From: Eutypa lata
Taxonomy: Eukaryota > Ascomycota > Sordariomycetes > Xylariales > Diatrypaceae
Assembly (NCBI GenBank): GCA_022661535.1
Contig: JAKULF010000008.1
Location: forward strand, 930,001 to 994,000
DNA: 64,000 bases
Reading direction: 5' to 3'
Numbering within the stretch: position 1 is the first letter of the stretch; each line of letters opens with the position of its first letter. The notes beneath the pieces were generated by a model, which made no database searches, was not told the DNA's origin, and worked only from the letters and a program-made list of their open reading frames with translations. A program made the position numbers and the translations under genes. Shown here piece by piece: positions 57,759 to 64,000 of this stretch.

Positions 57759-59018
57759 TCATGCCCCAACGCTAGCCACCCGCTGCTGCTGCTGCTCCGG
57801 GTTCGGCGTCAGTCTCCTCGCAAGATCTGGCACACCAACTCGGTCGGCCATTCGGTCCGGGACCAGATCTGGAGACACAGACCGGACCGGATACTCAGTG
57901 GCTGGAGTGGCGCGCAGTAGCTGGGAAGTCATGGGCTGCGGCGCCAAGATGGTTGGGGACTGTATGGTTGGCGATTGAGGCCCCTCGATAACCGTCTTTG
58001 GGATTATCTTGGCACCTGTCCGGATTGAAGAAGGCAGGATTTGCTCGAATCCTTGTGCCTTCGCTACCTTCTCGATGCTCTTGAAGTACTGGTGAAAACG
58101 TGTTAGCCAGTTAGAACTATGGGCCATTCCACGCGTTTTCTTACCTTGACGGTCTTGACCTGCAGCTCAAGTGTCGCATCTTCATCACACACAATCATAG
58201 GATGAGGGTGTAGTTGAAGACTGGACAGCGTCCACATGTGGTTAACACCCTGCTCAATGCACTTCTGAAGAGCAAGGGCCTTGCGGGCGCCGAGGATGAT
58301 GATGACAACTTCTCTCGCCTCCAGGACGGTCTGGACGCCAACGCTGAGGGCCATCTTTGGGACCTTCTCAATGTCATTGTCGAAGAATCGGGAGTTGGCG
58401 AGGATAGTGTCATAGGCTAACGTCTTGACACGGGTTCTTGAAGCCAGACTCGAACCTGGCTCGTTGAAGGCGATGTGGCCATCTTCTCCGATGCCGCCCA
58501 GGAAGAGGTCAATGCCTCCGGTACGCTTAATCTTGGCCTCATACTCGACACACTCGGCCTCGAGATTTGGCGCATTGCCGTTGAGGATGTTGACATTGTG
58601 GGGTTTCACGTTGACATGGGAAAAGAAGTGCTTCCACATGAACGAATGGTAGCTCTCGGGGTGATCCCGAGGGATGCCAACGTACTCATCCTACCTTGGT
58701 ATTAGGACTCAGATTTCACAACGTAACATTATCAAGTCTTACCATGTTGAAAGTGACGACATTCTCAAACGAGACCTAAATATAGGATATTAGTGATAAG
58801 ATAACCTCATGGTCGAGTTTACTCGGTGAAACACTAACAAGTCCAGCCTTGTACTTCTCCACTAGTATCCTGTATACACCAAGAGGGCTTGAACCGGTTG
58901 GCAGACCAAGCACGAAAGGGTGTGAAGGGGTAGGGGAATAGTGGTTGATTCTGTCGACGATGTAATTGGCTACATACGTGCTGGCAGTTTCAGCGTCGTC
59001 GCGGATAATAAGCCTCAT
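57759..59018 (-). CDS. nagB-like (NAG1): Glucosamine-6-phosphate deaminase/isomerase
   Basis: Four exons: 59018-58839, 58775-58743 (33 nt), 58690-58145 and 58088-57759; 362 residues. It converts glucosamine-6-phosphate to fructose-6-phosphate and ammonia, the last step of GlcNAc catabolism, in the cytosol. Family marks: [15 protein letters not shown] (phosphate loop), [26 protein letters not shown] across the tiny exon 2 (catalytic Asp in MDEY), [24 protein letters not shown] (catalytic His), and [26 protein letters not shown] at the usual end of the fold. The last ~85 residues form a Pro/Ser/Thr-rich extension beyond the bacterial length (about 266). It is divergent to the hexokinase-type gene at 61692, which fits the fungal GlcNAc gene cluster. 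Confidence 0.95.
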
Positions 59019-61691
59019 CTTGACTTATGCCGGAAAGGAAGAATGTAACTGAGGGGTTGTAATAGATTGCTATAGATTGAGGTGTGTAGTGAGGAGTTGA
59101 TGAAATGGATGTAGTTTGCTTTGCACTTTGTTTGCTTACAGTCTTCACTTGAAGACAGACGAAGGAGGGTGTATTAGAGAGCTGCCGATAATGCCGGCGG
59201 CTGCCCCATTATGAGGCACTACCACGGGGCGGCATTCAACGTTAAAGCTCGGCTGCCTGTAGCTTGGATTGGTATGACAGTCATTGCGGTAGGGTCAGAT
59301 AAGATGGAACGTTTGCCCGGAGCTTTCCCCACCCAAGCAGGTGAGCTTGTACTTGTGTGCCCACCCCATAGGGACAGTTCCTGAACGTTGTATTTGCCTC
59401 TCTCGGCAAAGGAACTGGAACCAGACAGTTTCGAGATCTGATTGGTTATTTTCACATGACCCCGTTGTAGGATCGACCCAATCACTTGAAGGCGACTTAT
59501 ATGTCTCATGACATGGCCGTAGCTCATTCGCAGCATTGACAAGCAGGCCGTGAGATGGAAAATATAGGAATTCTGGTGGGTGCCGAGTCTTGCAGATGAA
59601 TAAGCAAGCATTGACGACGATCTGACATCAAAACTGAAGCTTTCGCGCCGCGATACCGCATTGGCAAAAGCAACTTTAACACGTGGAGAAGCCTGCAGTG
59701 CTCCTTCGCTCCCCCAGACAACCCAGAGGAATAATGACCTCAGATGTAACAGAGCCGCAAGGCGAACGAACGGAATTTGCCTATACCTACTACCTGCTCC
59801 AGTGGATGAAATTATGTAGTAGTTGGTACGTACATTATAATACATATGGAACTGTAGGAACTCGCAGAGTGTTTTGCCTGTGTCGATCCATGCATGTCAT
59901 TGATTAGTTCGTCTCCATATTTGTCTATCCTTATTATTGGCAACTATGGAGAGCTCAACTTGGGATGAGACGGTCTGAAGTAATATGTAAGTTAACTTCG
60001 AAGAAAACTCTGATGATTTGAAATGAAGAAGACTCTAACTAACTAGATAGTCTGGTTATGAGGCCTATTACTTCGTACTAGGTAGGTAGTTAGTAGTTAC
60101 ATAGCAATCAGCCCTAAACTCTTGGAAGGATCGGGCTCCAGATCCAATGTTGCCCTTAACGTTAGTTAACCTACCCACCAGCCCACGTAACGCCACTTAT
60201 AAGTGCCAAGATCAACGAACCTCGTGGCTGGTATTTTAGTGAGGAACCTTGGAAATGGCGCCAGGGGGTAAAGCTGTGGAACTAACGGGAGAAGAGAGAT
60301 GTGGCTAGTGAGGAGAGCGATCCTTAACGGATTCGATACCAAAATATAGCCAAGCTAACGTTTAGTTAGGAGACGACGTTCCTACAACGTTACATCATGG
60401 AACGACCCGTCCGTTGTGAACAAGCGCCCGTATCAATGTGAGACAATGTGTCTCTTTTTCCCATATTCAAGACAGCTTTCCTACCTACCAGCCCTACCTA
60501 CATACCTACCTACCTACCTGTATCTACCTAGTTGGCTACAATAGCTACCTTACATAGCATATTCTTTCTTGTATACATGCACATATACCTACACGCGTAC
60601 ATACATGCATGCATGAATACACATCCATGATATTATACCCACACACATTATAGCTGCTCTACTACTGCAACATGCTTATAGATACCCGCCGACCAGCGCG
60701 GGGCGTCCCCAGTAACAACAGTAACAAACGCCCTGGGCTCCATCGAGAGAACCCCATAATCCTACCTGCTTTTGTTACCTAACCTACCGTATGCGACGCG
60801 GCCCCTTGTAGTAACTAGAGTAGAGCCAAGAAAGTCACCTGCCTAGGCTAGTAGCCGGCCGTAGTAGAAAGGGACTTACACATTCACTAACTACTACTAC
60901 ATACTACCATCGCTCTCCGGTTGCGAAGGCCACACACAACCTTCTCACTCCGTAGGGCGATCGGCTTGGACAAAAAAAGAACAAACAGAGAGGAAAGAGA
61001 AGGGAAAAAAACAACAACCGTTTCTCCCCTCGCCGCTTGTGTAGATTAGAACCCATGTCCACCTGATGGTGTCTCAGCTCACATAGAATTCAATCCCGTC
61101 CAAGGGACCTCTCCCCCATGCAGCCAGTCAACTTATACGCTTGAAGCCACACACTCGCTCTTCCAGTCCTGTCCTGCTCTGCCCTGCCCTTCCCTGTCTG
61201 CGAATCCAACGCAACCATTCTTTTTTATTATTATCCTCATCGGGCAGACTAGAAAGCTCATCGACTGGTCCCCCCCCGGATTGCCATTCGCTCCTACCAT
61301 TGCGGAAGTTGACAGCCTCTGTAACCTATTGGCCAGCTGGTACCTTGCGTGCTCGACCTGGCCTGGACCGTCTTGTTTATTGGGGACACACACACATAGG
61401 TCCAACGGTACCTTGTTATGTTTCATTCGTTCCCGCTCTAAGCATTTTACCGTCGATACGAGAATCTGACTTTCCCGGGGCTCTGGGGCTGGCAACGTCT
61501 CTCGATACGTCGTCCTTCCTCTGGGCTATGGGCAGATCGCTCTCTGAAACAAACCATTCTCATATCTCGAATTAGCACCTGGCCGTTTTAAGTCTCTCGT
61601 GCCTCCGCCGTATATGATTTAAGCTTACTTAAACTCCGTCGCTTCTCACACGCTACTAATCCCTCCCTCCTCCTTCTTCCCCTTTCGTGTC
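59019..61691. other. 2.7 kb divergent spacer between the deaminase and GlcNAc kinase genes
   Basis: No convincing gene: frames at 59219-59845 (minus, 208 codons) and 61133-61575 have no resemblance. Contains a TACC repeat tract (60478-60540), then TACATACATGCATGCATG. A CT-rich stretch just before 61692 (TCCCTCCCTCCTCCTTCTTCCCC) looks like a fungal core promoter. Probably holds shared control of both genes. Confidence 0.55.
60478..60540. repeat. TACC-rich simple repeat tract
   Basis: Interrupted CTACCTACCAGCCCTACC ... TACCTACCTACCTACCTG ... TACCTA. The densest copy in the window of the motif scattered in most spacers and in the palindrome at 4683-4710. Confidence 0.85.
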
Positions 61692-63564
61692 ATGCAGCCG
61701 CTCACTTCTGCAATGACTACCTTACGAAGAGCATTGCTGGCGGCGTTCAAGTCGTTCATACGTGGGAGGTCCTTCTTACAAGCTATATTTGCATTTTGGA
61801 TTAGCCCTAATTCGATAAAAGATCGTCATGCCAACAACGGACACGCGGTCCTGCCGCTGCGGAGCCTCGAAGACTTCTTGAGGGAGGCCGAGGAGCGGTT
61901 GCTGGGACCTCTCGATGACGATGGTTTAAGGAGATTCTCGGAAGGGCTGAAGACCCAGTTCCGGGAGCGGTTGCAGATCTGCGGCGAGAATATGCTGCCG
62001 TCCTTCAACCACCTGCTCCCCACCGGCCTGGAAAAGGGCCACTACCTCGCCCTCGATGTTGGCGGATCCACGTTAAGAGTGGCATTGGTGGAACTCAGGG
62101 GGCGGGAGGCCAGCGGGCGAGAAAGCGAGATCGTACAGATACAGACTTTCAAGATTACCCCGGATATCAAAGAACTCGAGGGAATGGCATTTTTCGACTG
62201 GTTAGCCGCTCGGATAAACGAAGTAATGAACAAAGAGCCTAGATCTACGCCAGGTCCTATACCAATGGGCCTAGCATGGAGTTTCCCCGTAGAGTAAGCT
62301 ATCCACGTCCTCATCCCTTCACTATAAGAGCTATTACTAAAGCGCAGAAAAGGCAAACATCCTTAGGAGGTGGTCTCTTACTAGGAATGGGTAAAGGCTT
62401 CCTTGCCACGAAGGGTCTGCTCGGCCAGGACCTAGGGGAGATAATCAAATTCGCGTGCAAAAAACAGGGCTTAGAGGTTGAGCTCGGCGCCATTGTTAAT
62501 GACAGCACGGCGGCGCTGCTATCGCAAGCCTACGTACACGCCTCAACACACTTCGGACTGATCCTGGGAACCGGCTCTAACATCGCCGTGCACCTGCCCG
62601 TCTCGGCGCTAAGTCGCAGCAAGTACGGCAACCGGCCGCCGGCCTGGTTCGACACGGCGAGCCACGTTATCGTCAACACGGAAGTGAGCATGTTCGGAAA
62701 GGGCGTGCTCCCGCTCACGCGGTGGGACGAGCTTCTGAACGCCTCGCACCCGCGGCCCGAATTCCAGCCCCTGGAGCACTGCTGCAGCGGCTTCTACCTA
62801 GGCGAGATCTGCCGGCTCGCGCTCATTGAGGCGATCGAGTCGACGGGCGTCCTTGGTGGAGAACTACCGCCCTCCCTGGAGAAGCCGTATTCGTTCGACA
62901 CCGAGACGCTGTCGAGGATAGAAGCGTGAGTATTTTCTTTTTCTTCTTTCAACTGGGTTTACTCCTAGAGAACGAGAAAACGATGCGGAAGACTAACTAT
63001 CGAGGACACAGTGACACATCCTCAACCCTCGAGACGGCAACGTCATACTTCGTATCAAAACACCCGTCCGCATCACACCAGCCCAACATCTCCGACATAA
63101 CCTTCATCCGCAACCTAGCATCGCTCATCTCGCGGCGTGCGGCAGCGCTGCTCGCCGCGGCCGTGTTCGCGCTATGGGAGCTACGGCACGAAGCTGAAGC
63201 CGAGGACCTCGCGCAACAACAGCAACAGCAGCAGCCCCACGTAACAGAGACGACGAGAACGGCGACCGTGAAGAAGGGCGAGGTCATCGTCAGCGTCAGC
63301 GAGACCAACATCGAGGAAGGCGGTGAGAGCGTGGTCTCATCATCACCACAGCCGCCGCCGGCCACAAAGGTCGCCTTCAACGGCTCCGTCATCGAGCACT
63401 ACCCGCAGTACCGTGACAACTGCCAGGACTATCTGGACGGGCTGCTAGCACAGAGCTCGCGGCCCGCGTGCGCGGTAGACCTCGTTCCCGCGGTGGAGAG
63501 CTCGCTCCTCGGCGCTGCTGTGGCGCTCGCTAGCGCCGTTGAGGCGGCGGCGGCGGAAGCATAG
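61692..63564 (+). CDS. HXK3/NAG5-like: Hexokinase-family N-acetylglucosamine kinase
   Basis: Three exons: 61692-62293, 62353-62925 and 63012-63564; 575 residues. Second-exon start at 62353 gives VEQTSLGGGLLLGMGKGF; the third gives IEADTSSTLETATSYFVSKHP. Hexokinase signatures: ALDVGGSTLRVAL (phosphate-1), LAWSFPVE, AIVNDSTAALLS with the catalytic Asp at about 251, LGTGSNIAV, and C-terminal ISRRAAALLAAAVFALWEL. The N-terminus (LRRALLAAFKSFIRGRSFLQAIFAFW) is basic and hydrophobic, as in fungal GlcNAc kinases rather than in glucokinases. It should phosphorylate GlcNAc, the first step of the pathway ended by the deaminase. A glucose hexokinase-like role cannot be excluded. An insertion of about 55 residues (poly-Gln, then charged) follows ALWELRHE and precedes KVAFNGSVIEHYP. 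Confidence 0.92.
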
Positions 63565-64000
63565 ATAACTACCTACTTAAGTAAGAAAGAAAGACTTCCA
63601 AAAAGTAAAAAGAAAGAAAAAACCCAACAAAAAAAAGAGAGAAGAAGAAGAAGCGAAAAGTCAAAAGACGTCGCAGAGTGATGATAATCAAGTATTTCAT
63701 TCGTCTACCTGGGTCTCTTTTACTACTCCTTAGTCTACCAGCTGCATATGCGCGGTAAGGACTCAAAGAGAGGGAGGGAGAGTCGAAGAGGTGGTTAGCC
63801 GGGAAGGCGAGGTGCATTGCATGTGGTTGTCATAATTATTATATCATTGATTCGAGCGAGCGAGCGAGCCATTCAGTGAGCGCATAGGTGTCTGATTGTG
63901 TGCATATCAGCGGGCTGACAAGAGTGAGAAAGAGAGAGAGGGAAGGCATGAAATGGATATTGGTTGAGGTTTGGACGGCTTCGAAACGCATAACTGTGAA
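63565..64000. other. 3' flank of the GlcNAc kinase gene; purine-rich tract
   Basis: About 435 bases. The first 100 (about 63580-63665) are almost pure A/G on the plus strand (AAGAAAGAAAGA ... GAAGAAGAAGAAG). GAGCGAGCGAGCGAGC repeats lie near 63855. No gene visible before the window ends. Confidence 0.6.

Noticed and set aside
59219..59845. 208-codon minus-strand frame between the deaminase and GlcNAc kinase genes
   Set aside because: No family resemblance, no splice-linked exons, and composition like random sequence.

Overview
The window is nuclear DNA of a filamentous ascomycete, most likely Sordariomycetes; Xylariales is possible but is only a guess. Evidence: genes carry short (about 46-220 nt) GT-AG introns with CTAAC-like branch sites; the families present are fungal (HET, AP-1 bZIP with redox Cys domains, Tsr2, mL41, Utp14, fungal ceramidase, hexokinase-like GlcNAc kinase); and the spacers are rich in TACCTACC/TAGGTAGG motifs. 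I rebuilt most gene models by hand across introns. In every spliced model the exon lengths sum to a multiple of three.

Layout. 1-5.2 kb: a HET-domain gene with WW modules, then empty spacer. 5.2-7.2 kb: a Yap1/AP-1-type oxidative-stress regulator on the minus strand with a 3 kb upstream spacer. 10-24 kb is a housekeeping block: a BSD-domain protein, Tsr2, an HSL-type alpha/beta hydrolase with a long disordered tail, mitochondrial ribosomal protein mL41, Utp14, and a GPATCH1-like G-patch protein. Three of these (Tsr2, Utp14, GPATCH1-like) serve ribosome biogenesis or RNA processing. 24.9-32.3 kb looks accessory: a protein with two related DUF7726-like domains, a divergent small helix-turn-helix protein resembling the N-terminus of a Tc1/mariner transposase, a TET/JBP-like 2-oxoglutarate dioxygenase candidate, and an F-box/ankyrin protein.

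32.3-35.8 kb is a gene desert. 35.8-41.8 kb encodes a 1951-residue protein with about seven membrane segments and a huge disordered tail with tandem 'LW' repeats. It is followed tail to tail by a GH31 alpha-xylosidase-type glycosidase (42.0-44.4 kb). A secreted GH3 beta-glucosidase (46.1-48.9 kb) then converges on a neutral ceramidase containing a 16-nt microexon (49.2-51.7 kb). An intronless asparaginase II-family gene stands alone at 53.9-54.9 kb.

57.8-63.6 kb holds two divergent genes of N-acetylglucosamine catabolism: glucosamine-6-phosphate deaminase and a hexokinase-type GlcNAc kinase, sharing a 2.7 kb spacer. This suggests one edge of a GlcNAc-utilisation cluster that may continue beyond the window.

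No rRNA, tRNA, CRISPR or intact transposon was recognised. The least explained items are the dioxygenase locus (24.9-29.7 kb), the LW-repeat membrane protein, and several long perfect palindromes in spacers.
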